This document shows positions 1 to 5,177 of a stretch of DNA of 5,177 nucleotides, one piece after another. The stretch's first letter is position 1. Each line of letters begins with the position of its first letter. The notes beneath the pieces are model-generated. The model was not told the DNA's origin and made no database searches. It saw only the letters and a program-made list of their open reading frames with translations. Position numbers and translations under genes: made by a program. The DNA comes from an uncultured bacterium. GTDB lineage: Bacteria; Bacillota; Clostridia; Lachnospirales; Lachnospiraceae. The DNA is taken from positions 1 through 5,177 of the forward strand of contig CAMTZV010000160.1 in assembly GCA_947086625.1 (NCBI GenBank). Reading direction: 5' to 3'.

Positions 1-752
1 ATGCCCGCCAGCACGTTTGCGACGCGCGTGTCCACCTTGCGCGAATACGTCTGCCCCGACACCGGATAGCAGCTCTCAAAGCCCATCTTCTGTGCGATCA
101 TCGGGTCAATTTTGTCAATCACCTCATCGTTTCCGTCGAAGAGCTCCTGAAAGCTCGCCTGCGTCCCGGTCGTGCCCTTTGAGCCGAGCAGCTTTAAGCT
201 GCCGAGCACATAGTCCACGTCCTCGAGATCCATCGCAAACTCCTGCATCCAAAGCGTCGCGCGCTTGCCGACCGTCGTGGGCTGCGCCGGCTGGAAATGC
301 GTGAACGCCAGCGTCGGCAGCGCCTTGTAGCGCTGTGCGAAGTCCGCGAGCTCCGCCAGCACATTCACGAGCTTTTTACGCACAAGCTTTAATGCCTCCG
401 CCATCACGATGATATCCGTGTTGTCGCCCACGTAGCAGGACGTCGCGCCGAGGTGAATGATGCCCTTTGCCTTCGGGCACTGCTGGCCGTAGGCGTAGAC
501 ATGGCTCATGACGTCGTGGCGCACCTCCTTTTCCCGCGCGCGCGCGACCTCATAGTTGATGTCGTCCTGATGCGCCCGCAGCTCGTCGATCTGCTCCTGC
601 GTGATATCCAGTCCAAGCTCCTTTTCCGTCTCCGCCAGCGCAATCCAGAGCCTGCGCCATGTGCGAAACTTCATATCCTGCGAAAAAATGTACTGCATTT
701 CCTTACTCGCGTAGCGCTCCGACAGGGGGCTTGTATACTTATCCGTACTCAT
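1..752 (-). CDS. purB: Adenylosuccinate lyase, N-terminal 250 residues (runs off left edge)
   Basis: Cytosolic lyase of the fumarase/aspartase superfamily. It releases fumarate from SAICAR to give AICAR, and from adenylosuccinate to give AMP. The ATG at 752-750 is supported by GAGGAG 8 nt upstream. Visible motifs: SERYASKEM (11-19) substrate-binding start; EVRHDVMSH (76-84) with the family's conserved His79; HLGATSCYVGDNTD (100-113); FTHFQPAQPTTVGKR (150-164) with His152, the position of the family's catalytic histidine; and GTTGTQASF (193-201). The last complete codons read VDTRVANVLAG. The second catalytic loop, with the SSAMPYKRNP-type signature serine, lies beyond the window. The family is usually about 475 residues in this subtype, so roughly half is present. 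Wording throughout is closer to animal ADSL than to the Escherichia coli or Bacillus forms, judged from memory. It begins 16 nt after the purF stop, so it is almost certainly cotranscribed and acts right after PurC in the pathway. Truncation is only by the window edge; no frameshift is seen. Confidence 0.97.
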   Translation of the reverse strand, partial: MSTDKYTSPLSERYASKEMQYIFSQDMKFRTWRRLWIALAETEKELGLDITQEQIDELRAHQDDINYEVARAREKEVRHDVMSHVYAYGQQCPKAKGIIHLGATSCYVGDNTDIIVMAEALKLVRKKLVNVLAELADFAQRYKALPTLAFTHFQPAQPTTVGKRATLWMQEFAMDLEDVDYVLGSLKLLGSKGTTGTQASFQELFDGNDEVIDKIDPMIAQKMGFESCYPVSGQTYSRKVDTRVANVLAG

Positions 753-760
753 CCTTTTCA

Positions 761-766
761 CTCCTC
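761..766 (-). promoter_or_regulatory. purB ribosome binding site
   Basis: GAGGAG on the minus strand lies 8 nt before the purB ATG and starts only a few bases after the purF stop codon. This fixes the purB start and suggests coupled translation of purF and purB. Confidence 0.85.
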
Positions 767-768
767 GC

Positions 769-2214
769 TTATTCGTCGATTCCTCTGATATCTTCCCTCG
801 GCGGCTCCATCGGATATTTCCCGGTAAAGCAGCCTTTGCAGATCGAACGTCCCTCTGCCATCTGCTCGAGACGCGCGATCCCTAAATAGCCAAGACTATC
901 GGCCCCGATCAGCTCCCGGATCTCCTCCACCGTACGGTGGCAGGCGATGAGCTGCTCCCGCTCCGGCACATCCGTCCCGAAATAGCAGGGCCAGAGAAAC
1001 GGCGGCGAACTGATGCGCACATGCACCTCGCGTGCTCCCGCCTCGCGCAGCATGCTCACGATGCGGTTTGAGGTCGTCCCCCGCACGATCGAATCGTCAA
1101 TCATAACCACGCGCTTTCCGGCTACCGCCTCCTTCATGGCATTCAGCTTGATCCCGACGCTGCTCTCCCGGCTCGTCTGTCCCGGCTTGATAAAGGTTCG
1201 CCCGACGTAGCCGTTTTTCACAAACGCCATACCGTAGGGCACGCCGCTCTCCATCGAGTATCCCATGGCCGCCACATTTCCGGACTCGGGAACGCCCACG
1301 ACCAGATCCGCTTCCACCGGGGAATCCTGTGCCAGAAAGCGCCCGGCGCGGATACGCGCCGCGTAGACGCTCACCCCGTCGATATGGCTGTCCGGCCGCG
1401 CAAAATAGATATACTCAAAAATGCACCGCGCCTGCCTCTCCTTCGGCAGACACATCGTCGTGTCGGAGGAAACGGCCCCATCCGCCGAGATCGTCACAAT
1501 CTCTCCCGGAGCCACGTCCCGCAAATAGTCCGCGCCGAGCGTCTCAAGCGCGCACGTCTCGCTGGCAAACATATAGGCATTGTCGCGCTTTCCGAGGACG
1601 AGCGGCTTAAACCCGTAGGGATCCCGCGCCCCGATCAGCTTGCGCGGACTCATGACGACGAGCGAATACGCGCCCTTCAGCCTCTGCGCGGCTCTTCGCA
1701 CCGCCTCCTCCACCGTCCGTGACCGCAAACGCTCGCGCGCGATGTAGTAGGCGATCACCTCCGAGTCGATCGTCGTCTGGAAGATTGCTCCGGTGCAGGC
1801 CAGCTCCCGGCGCAGGGCATTTGCGTTGATGAGATTTCCGTTGTGCGCCATGCCCAGCGTCCCCTTCACATAGTTCAGTACGAGCGGCTGCGCGTTTTCC
1901 GGTGTAGAGGCTCCCGCGGTGGAATAGCGCACATGCCCGACACCGATATCGCCCTTCAGCCGTTTCATCGATTCCGGCGTGAACACCTCGTTCACCAGCC
2001 CCATATTTTTGTGGGTGATCACTCTGCCCTTCGGCCCGGCCGTATCGCTCACCGCAATGCCGCAGCTCTCCTGTCCGCGGTGCTGCAGCGCAAACAGTCC
2101 GTAATAGATCGACGGCGCCACATCGCCCCCGTCCAAATCATACATGCCGAATACGCCGCACGCATCGTGCAGCCCGTCCGGCATCTGCGTCTGCTGTTCC
2201 ATATCTTCTGCCAT
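769..2214 (-). CDS. purF: Amidophosphoribosyltransferase, 4Fe-4S type (481 aa)
   Basis: First committed enzyme of de novo purine synthesis: PRPP plus glutamine gives 5-phosphoribosylamine. The ATG at 2214 has AGGAG 6 nt upstream. The open frame reaches a TTG at 2259 inside purC, but that has no ribosome binding site. The N-terminal class II glutamine amidotransferase half has Cys19 in DACGVFG as the expected nucleophile after propeptide removal, GHVRYST (93-99) and AHNGNL (123-128). The C-terminal phosphoribosyltransferase half has the PRPP loop VVMIDDSIVRGTTS (369-382). Four cysteines match the iron-sulfur ligands of the Bacillus subtilis enzyme: Cys264 (QARCIFEY), Cys410 (LWPCYFG), and Cys459/Cys462 (ICKGCFTGKYP). 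This places it in the oxygen-sensitive, propeptide-bearing class, unlike the cluster-free E. coli enzyme. Length is normal for that class. Nucleotide feedback inhibition is expected from the family. It lies 32 nt after purC and 16 nt before purB, as part of a pur operon. Confidence 0.98.
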   Translation of the reverse strand: MAEDMEQQTQMPDGLHDACGVFGMYDLDGGDVAPSIYYGLFALQHRGQESCGIAVSDTAGPKGRVITHKNMGLVNEVFTPESMKRLKGDIGVGHVRYSTAGASTPENAQPLVLNYVKGTLGMAHNGNLINANALRRELACTGAIFQTTIDSEVIAYYIARERLRSRTVEEAVRRAAQRLKGAYSLVVMSPRKLIGARDPYGFKPLVLGKRDNAYMFASETCALETLGADYLRDVAPGEIVTISADGAVSSDTTMCLPKERQARCIFEYIYFARPDSHIDGVSVYAARIRAGRFLAQDSPVEADLVVGVPESGNVAAMGYSMESGVPYGMAFVKNGYVGRTFIKPGQTSRESSVGIKLNAMKEAVAGKRVVMIDDSIVRGTTSNRIVSMLREAGAREVHVRISSPPFLWPCYFGTDVPEREQLIACHRTVEEIRELIGADSLGYLGIARLEQMAEGRSICKGCFTGKYPMEPPREDIRGIDE

Positions 2215-2220
2215 TTTTTT

Positions 2221-2225
2221 CTCCT
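2221..2225 (-). promoter_or_regulatory. purF ribosome binding site, decides the start
   Basis: The minus strand reads CACAGGAG, then six A residues, then ATG. This AGGAG at 6-nt spacing selects the ATG at 2214 over the upstream TTG at 2259, which overlaps the 3' end of purC and lacks such a site. In-frame ATGs also occur at codons 5 and 11 but have no comparable site. Confidence 0.85.
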
Positions 2226-2246
2226 GTGTCAAACCGCACGCCTGTT

Positions 2247-3125
2247 TCAGGAACGGCAAAACGGCTGCTTTGTCAACAGCTCGTACGCCTCCTTATACTT
2301 GTCGATCGTCTTTGCCACGACCTCGTCCGGAAGCAGGTTGTCGTTGTCGGGATGGCTTTTTAGCCAGTCGCGCACAAACTGCTTGTCAAACGACGGCTGC
2401 GATTTGCCCGGCGCATAGCCCTCCACGGGCCAGAAGCGCGAGCTGTCGGGGGTGAGCATCTCGTCCGCCAGCACGACGTCTCCGTTTTCGTCAAGCCCGA
2501 ACTCGAACTTCGTGTCCGCGATGATGATGCCGCAGTCTCTGGCGTACGCCGCGCATTTTTTGTAGAGCGCCAGCGTCGCGTCCCTGATCGCCGCCGCGTA
2601 CTTCCCGCCCTTTCCGGGGTAGAGTTTTTCTAAAATATCAACACTCTCTTCGAACGTAATGTGCTCGTCGTGGTCGCCCAGATCGGCCTTTGTCGTCGGC
2701 GTGTAGATCGGCTCGGGAAGCTGCTCGGATTCCTTTAAGCCATCCGGCAGCGTGATACCGCACACCGTGCCGTTTTTTTGGTAGCTCTCCCAGCCGCTTC
2801 CGGTAATGTAGCCGCGCACGATGCACTCGATCGGCAGCATTGTGAGCTTCTTACAGAGCGTGCTGTTCCCTTTGAACGGCTCGCCCGAAAAATATTGCGG
2901 CATGTCCGCCGCGTCAACCGAGATGAGGTGGTTCGGGATCACGTCCCGCGTAAAATCGAACCAGAACTTTGACATCTGCGTGAGAATCGCGCCCTTGTCC
3001 GTGATCCTGTTTTTCAAAATGACGTCAAACGCCGAGATGCGGTCGGTGGCAACGAGGATCAGCGTGTCGCCGTTGTCGTATACCTCCCGTACCTTGCCCT
3101 CCCGGATCGGCTTAAATTCCTTCAT
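2247..3125 (-). CDS. purC: Phosphoribosylaminoimidazole-succinocarboxamide (SAICAR) synthetase, long form (292 aa)
   Basis: ATP-dependent ligase that joins CAIR and aspartate to form SAICAR, the substrate of PurB encoded two genes downstream. The ATG at 3125 follows AGGAGG by 6 nt. Motifs in order: GKVREVYD (10-17) in the nucleotide-binding region; DRISAFD (28-34); IECIVRGYITGSGW (99-112), the family signature; PEPIYTPTTKAD (137-148); ADTKFEFG (203-210); and LADEMLTPDSSRFWP (219-233), with acidic residues expected near the metal site. The tail SFDKQFVRDWL (245-255), followed by about 37 residues, is found in the longer yeast Ade1-like form. It is absent from the roughly 240-residue E. coli and B. 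subtilis enzymes (comparison from memory). The stop TGA lies 32 nt before the purF start; a 66-nt gap separates it from gpmI upstream. No frameshift or missing motif is seen. Confidence 0.98.
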   Translation of the reverse strand: MKEFKPIREGKVREVYDNGDTLILVATDRISAFDVILKNRITDKGAILTQMSKFWFDFTRDVIPNHLISVDAADMPQYFSGEPFKGNSTLCKKLTMLPIECIVRGYITGSGWESYQKNGTVCGITLPDGLKESEQLPEPIYTPTTKADLGDHDEHITFEESVDILEKLYPGKGGKYAAAIRDATLALYKKCAAYARDCGIIIADTKFEFGLDENGDVVLADEMLTPDSSRFWPVEGYAPGKSQPSFDKQFVRDWLKSHPDNDNLLPDEVVAKTIDKYKEAYELLTKQPFCRS

Positions 3126-3131
3126 GTCTTT

Positions 3132-3137
3132 CCTCCT
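3132..3137 (-). promoter_or_regulatory. purC ribosome binding site
   Basis: A perfect AGGAGG on the minus strand lies 6 nt before the purC ATG. Its first bases are also part of the short inverted repeat at 3135-3153, so it may be partly masked in the RNA. Confidence 0.85.
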
Positions 3138-3153
3138 GTATGTGTTTTACAGG
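3135..3153 (-). promoter_or_regulatory. Small hairpin overlapping the purC ribosome binding site
   Basis: In the minus-strand RNA, CCUGUA and UACAGG form a perfect 6-bp stem around a 7-nt loop (AAACACA). The 3' arm overlaps the first three bases of the AGGAGG. The pairing is seen directly in the sequence. A role in limiting purC translation is inference, and a 6-bp stem could occur by chance. Confidence 0.35.
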
Positions 3154-3155
3154 CA

Positions 3156-3180
3156 GGGCGTCTGTTTCGCACAGGCGCCC
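3156..3180 (-). repeat. Inverted repeat in the gpmI-purC gap
   Basis: In the minus-strand RNA, GGGCG-C-CUGU pairs with ACAG-A-CGCCC around the loop GCGAA: nine pairs with one C/A mismatch. No U-run follows, so it is not a canonical intrinsic terminator, and transcription probably continues into purC. It could be an mRNA processing or stability element. Read from the plus strand the mismatch becomes a U-G pair, giving ten continuous pairs, so the strand of action is not certain. Confidence 0.45.
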
Positions 3181-3191
3181 CGTCCTTTGCA

Positions 3192-4733
3192 TTATTTTTT
3201 AATGAGCAGCGACTTTCCGGTCATCTCCGCGGGCTGCGGCAGCTCCATGATCTCAAGCAAGGTCGGCGCGATGTCCGCAAGGCATCCGCCCTCGCGAAGC
3301 GTATAGGCCTCGTCGTAGTTCACGAGGATAAACGGAACCGGGTTCGTCGTGTGCGCGGTGTGGGGCTTGCCCGTCTCGTAGTCGACCATCTTCTCGGCGT
3401 TCCCGTGATCCGCACAGATAAACATCGCGCCGTCCACATCCTTTACGGCCTGCACGGCGTCTCCCACGAGCGCATCGACGCGCTCCACGGCCTTCACCGC
3501 CGCCTCGATCACGCCGGTATGTCCGACCATGTCGGGGTTCGCAAAGTTGATGATAATGACGTCGTACTTGTCGGACTTGATCGCCTCGACGAGATCCATA
3601 CCCACCTCGGGCGCGCTCATCTCAGGCTTTAAGTCGTAGGTCGCAACCTCCTTCGGGGAATTCACGAGGATACGCGCCTCGTCCACGTTCGGCTCCTCCA
3701 CGCCGCCGTTGAAGAAAAAGGTCACATGGGCGTACTTCTCCGTCTCCGCGAGACGAAGCTGCTTTTTGCCGCACTTTGCGAGGTACTCGCCGAATGTATT
3801 TGTCACGGACTCCTTCTCGAACGCGATGATCTTGTTCGGGATCGTCTCGTCGTAATCCTTGAAGCAGACGTAGGTCAGGTTTAAGCGCTCGCGCGCAAAG
3901 CCCTTGAACTCGTCGTCGCAGAACGCGCGCGTCAGCTCTCTGGCGCGGTCGGGGCGGAAGTTGAAAAAGATCACCGAATCCCCGTCCTTCACGAGCGATA
4001 AAGGCTTGCCGTCCTTCACGATCACGGTCGGAAGCACAAACTCGTCGGTCACGTCGTTTGCGTAGGAATCCGCCATCGCCTGCACGGCGTCCTCGGCCTG
4101 TACGCCCTCGCCGGTCGTGAGCGACTTGTAAGCCTTCTCCACGCGGTCCCAGTTGTTGTCGCGGTCCATCGCATAGTAGCGCCCGGAGAGGGACGCGACT
4201 TTGCCGACGCCGATCTCCTTCATCTTCTCCTCAAGCGCCGCCACGTAGCTCTTCCCGGATGCCGGAGGGGTGTCTCTTCCGTCCAGAAAAGCGTGGACAT
4301 ACACGTTTTCCAGACCGTTTTTCTTACACATCTCAAGCAGGCCGTACACATGCGTGTTGTGGCTGTGCACGCCGCCGTCCGAGAGCAGTCCCCACATGTG
4401 CAGGTCGGAGTTGTTTTTCTTGCAGTTTTCGATCGCGGCGAGAAGCGCCTTGTTCTCGAAAAACGTGCCGTCCTCGATCGCCTTTGTGATGCGGGTCAGA
4501 TCCTGGTAGATGATGCGGCCCGCGCCGATATTCATGTGTCCGACCTCGGAATTGCCCATCTGTCCGTCAGGCAGGCCCACAGCCATGCCGGAAGCGTTGC
4601 CGGGCACAAACGGACACTCCTTCATCAGCTGATCCATCACGGGCGTTTTCGCCATCGCGATCGCGTTCGCCTCGGGATTGTCGTTTAATCCGTAACCGTC
4701 AAGTACCATCAAAACTACAGGTTTTTTGCTCAT
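3192..4733 (-). CDS. gpmI: 2,3-bisphosphoglycerate-independent phosphoglycerate mutase (513 aa)
   Basis: Cytosolic glycolytic and gluconeogenic enzyme interconverting 3- and 2-phosphoglycerate through a phosphoserine intermediate, with two Mn(II) ions. It belongs to the alkaline phosphatase superfamily. The ATG at 4733 follows AGAGGA by 7 nt and gives the usual family length of about 510; the open frame extends to a TTG at 4772, which is unsupported. Motifs: LMVLDGYG (8-15) with metal ligand Asp12; GQMGNSEVGHMNIGAGR (57-73) with nucleophile Ser62; GGVHSH (120-125) with His123; GRYYAMDRDNNWDR (184-197); FNFRPDRAREL (257-267); NPDMVGHTG (399-407) with Asp401 and His405; ADHGNAE (441-447) with Asp442 and His443; and HTAHTTNPVP (458-467) with His461. 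These match the ligand set known from the Bacillus stearothermophilus enzyme, so it should be active. It sits 66 nt upstream of purC on the same strand, an uncommon neighbour for this enzyme, which usually lies with other glycolytic genes. Confidence 0.98.
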   Translation of the reverse strand: MSKKPVVLMVLDGYGLNDNPEANAIAMAKTPVMDQLMKECPFVPGNASGMAVGLPDGQMGNSEVGHMNIGAGRIIYQDLTRITKAIEDGTFFENKALLAAIENCKKNNSDLHMWGLLSDGGVHSHNTHVYGLLEMCKKNGLENVYVHAFLDGRDTPPASGKSYVAALEEKMKEIGVGKVASLSGRYYAMDRDNNWDRVEKAYKSLTTGEGVQAEDAVQAMADSYANDVTDEFVLPTVIVKDGKPLSLVKDGDSVIFFNFRPDRARELTRAFCDDEFKGFARERLNLTYVCFKDYDETIPNKIIAFEKESVTNTFGEYLAKCGKKQLRLAETEKYAHVTFFFNGGVEEPNVDEARILVNSPKEVATYDLKPEMSAPEVGMDLVEAIKSDKYDVIIINFANPDMVGHTGVIEAAVKAVERVDALVGDAVQAVKDVDGAMFICADHGNAEKMVDYETGKPHTAHTTNPVPFILVNYDEAYTLREGGCLADIAPTLLEIMELPQPAEMTGKSLLIKK

Positions 4734-4740
4734 GTCTTTG

Positions 4741-4746
4741 TCCTCT
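4741..4746 (-). promoter_or_regulatory. gpmI ribosome binding site, decides the start
   Basis: AGAGGA on the minus strand lies 7 nt before the ATG at 4733. It favours that start over the TTG at 4772, which would fall inside the intergenic hairpin and add 13 residues not expected in the family. Confidence 0.8.
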
Positions 4747-4763
4747 TTTCTTACATATTTTAT

Positions 4764-4791
4764 ACCGCCCAAATCTCTGGCTTTGGACGGT
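4764..4791 (-). terminator. 10-bp hairpin directly after the capA-like stop; possible terminator without a U-tract
   Basis: In the minus-strand RNA, ACCGUCCAAA pairs with UUUGGGCGGU at all ten positions (one G-U pair) around the 8-nt loop GCCAGAGA. It starts on the base after the TAA stop. What follows is AUAAAAUAUG, which is AU-rich but not a U-run, so efficient intrinsic termination is doubtful. It may instead protect the 3' end of the upstream message or partly separate capA from gpmI. On the plus strand the G-U pair becomes a C/A mismatch, so the structure fits minus-strand RNA better, consistent with gene direction. Confidence 0.45.
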
Positions 4792-5177
4792 TTATTCCGT
4801 CTTCGTCACATAGCCGTCCTCATCCAGCTTCACGCCCTTTGAGAGATATTCCTCAAACACGAGGATGCGCGTTTTCTCGGACTGCTCCGTCACAAGATAC
4901 GTCTGCCACTGCTCCTGAATACAGGGGATAAAGCGGAATCGCAGCCCGCCGTCTTTTTCAATGATGACCTGGGCGACGCCGGTGTCCTTTTTCTTCACGC
5001 CGTCCGTGGGCGTGCTTCCAAACCAGAAATTGCCGAGGCTGTAAATGACCGGCACGTCCCCGATATACGTGATGCCCTGCAAACAGTGCGTGTGCCCGCC
5101 GATGATCGCATCCGCCCCCGCCGCCGCAAACTGCTCCGCCAGATTTACCTGATCTTTCTCAAAATAGTTGGTTCCCT
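4792..5177 (-). CDS. CapA-family protein (PGA_cap, metallophosphatase-like), C-terminal 127 residues; 5' end beyond window
   Basis: The frame stays open to the right edge, so the start lies outside; a TTG at 5082 in this frame is internal. The visible part begins GTNYFEKDQ, consistent with the tail of the family's HWG-x-x-Y motif. It continues with LAEQFAAAGADAIIGGHTH (12-30) and LQG (32-34), whose GHTH is the last metal-binding motif of the calcineurin-like phosphoesterase fold. VPVIYSLGNFWFG follows, the conserved strand that closes the family's core. The remaining roughly 75 residues are charged, with no membrane segment. CapA proteins were named for poly-gamma-glutamate capsule synthesis in Bacillus, but most homologues in Clostridia have no assigned role and are often exported lipoproteins. 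The N-terminus that would show a signal peptide is not visible. No capB or capC is seen, so a capsule role should not be assumed. It ends 58 nt before gpmI. Confidence 0.85.
   Translation of the reverse strand, partial: GTNYFEKDQVNLAEQFAAAGADAIIGGHTHCLQGITYIGDVPVIYSLGNFWFGSTPTDGVKKKDTGVAQVIIEKDGGLRFRFIPCIQEQWQTYLVTEQSEKTRILVFEEYLSKGVKLDEDGYVTKTE

Noticed and set aside
535..546. Run of six CG dinucleotides (possible Z-DNA or simple repeat)
   Set aside because: It encodes the Ala-Arg-Ala-Arg stretch in purB and is explained by GC-rich codon choice. Twelve bases is too short to claim more.
2215..2259. Extended PurF start at TTG 2259 overlapping purC
   Set aside because: There is no ribosome binding site before the TTG. 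A good AGGAG precedes the ATG at 2214, and the extra 15 residues do not resemble any PurF leader.
2265..2270. TTGACA on the minus strand near the end of purC as a -35 box for purF
   Set aside because: It encodes Leu-Leu-Thr codons of PurC, and no -10-like sequence follows at 16-18 nt spacing.
1843..2418. 191-codon plus-strand open frame
   Set aside because: It lies antisense across purF and the end of purC, both secure genes with intact motifs. Its translation is rich in Arg and His with no family resemblance, as expected of a reverse-strand shadow in GC-rich DNA.
2821..3306. 161-codon plus-strand open frame spanning the purC-gpmI gap
   Set aside because: It is antisense to the start of purC and the end of gpmI, with no recognisable domain. 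The minus-strand genes explain the sequence.
4293..4688. 131-codon plus-strand open frame, His- and Val-rich
   Set aside because: It is antisense inside gpmI, where the minus-strand frame carries all catalytic motifs. It is a shadow.
4734..4772. Extended GpmI start at TTG 4772
   Set aside because: It falls in the intergenic hairpin and lacks a ribosome binding site. The ATG at 4733 gives the standard N-terminus and length.
1..5177. Search for mobile element, CRISPR array, tRNA, phage or defence genes
   Set aside because: Nothing was seen. The window is almost fully covered by five conserved minus-strand genes, with gaps of 16-66 nt and no repeat arrays or transposase motifs.

Overview
This is a compact block of housekeeping genes, all transcribed from the minus strand. 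The GC content is moderate to high (roughly 55-60% by eye). Strong AGGAG-type ribosome binding sites sit 6-8 nt before each start. Gene spacing is tight (16-66 nt). The proteins include a 4Fe-4S type PurF, a long-form PurC and an animal-like PurB. Together these fit an anaerobic Firmicute of the class Clostridia, most likely a Lachnospiraceae-type gut bacterium. The taxonomic call is inference from protein character, not a database result.

In transcription order (right to left) the window holds: the C-terminal part of a CapA-family metallophosphatase-like protein (enters from the right edge, ends at 4792); a 58-nt gap with a perfect 10-bp hairpin; gpmI, cofactor-independent phosphoglycerate mutase (4733-3192); a 66-nt gap with two small inverted repeats, one overlapping the purC ribosome binding site; purC, SAICAR synthetase (3125-2247); a 32-nt gap; purF, amidophosphoribosyltransferase (2214-769); a 16-nt gap; and the first 250 codons of purB, adenylosuccinate lyase (from 752, leaving through the left edge).

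The three pur genes act in one pathway. PurF commits PRPP to purine synthesis. PurC makes SAICAR, and PurB cleaves SAICAR to AICAR, so PurC and PurB catalyse consecutive steps. PurB also acts again in the AMP branch. They very likely form one transcript, and gpmI may be part of it. gpmI supplies lower glycolysis, and 3-phosphoglycerate is also the source of serine and glycine carbon used in purine synthesis; that link is inference. No intergenic stretch exceeds 66 nt. I see no tRNA, rRNA, CRISPR, mobile element or recognisable riboswitch. I found no convincing undescribed system here. The points worth a second look are small RNA structures between genes, the unusual gpmI-pur gene order, and the eukaryote-like forms of two purine enzymes.
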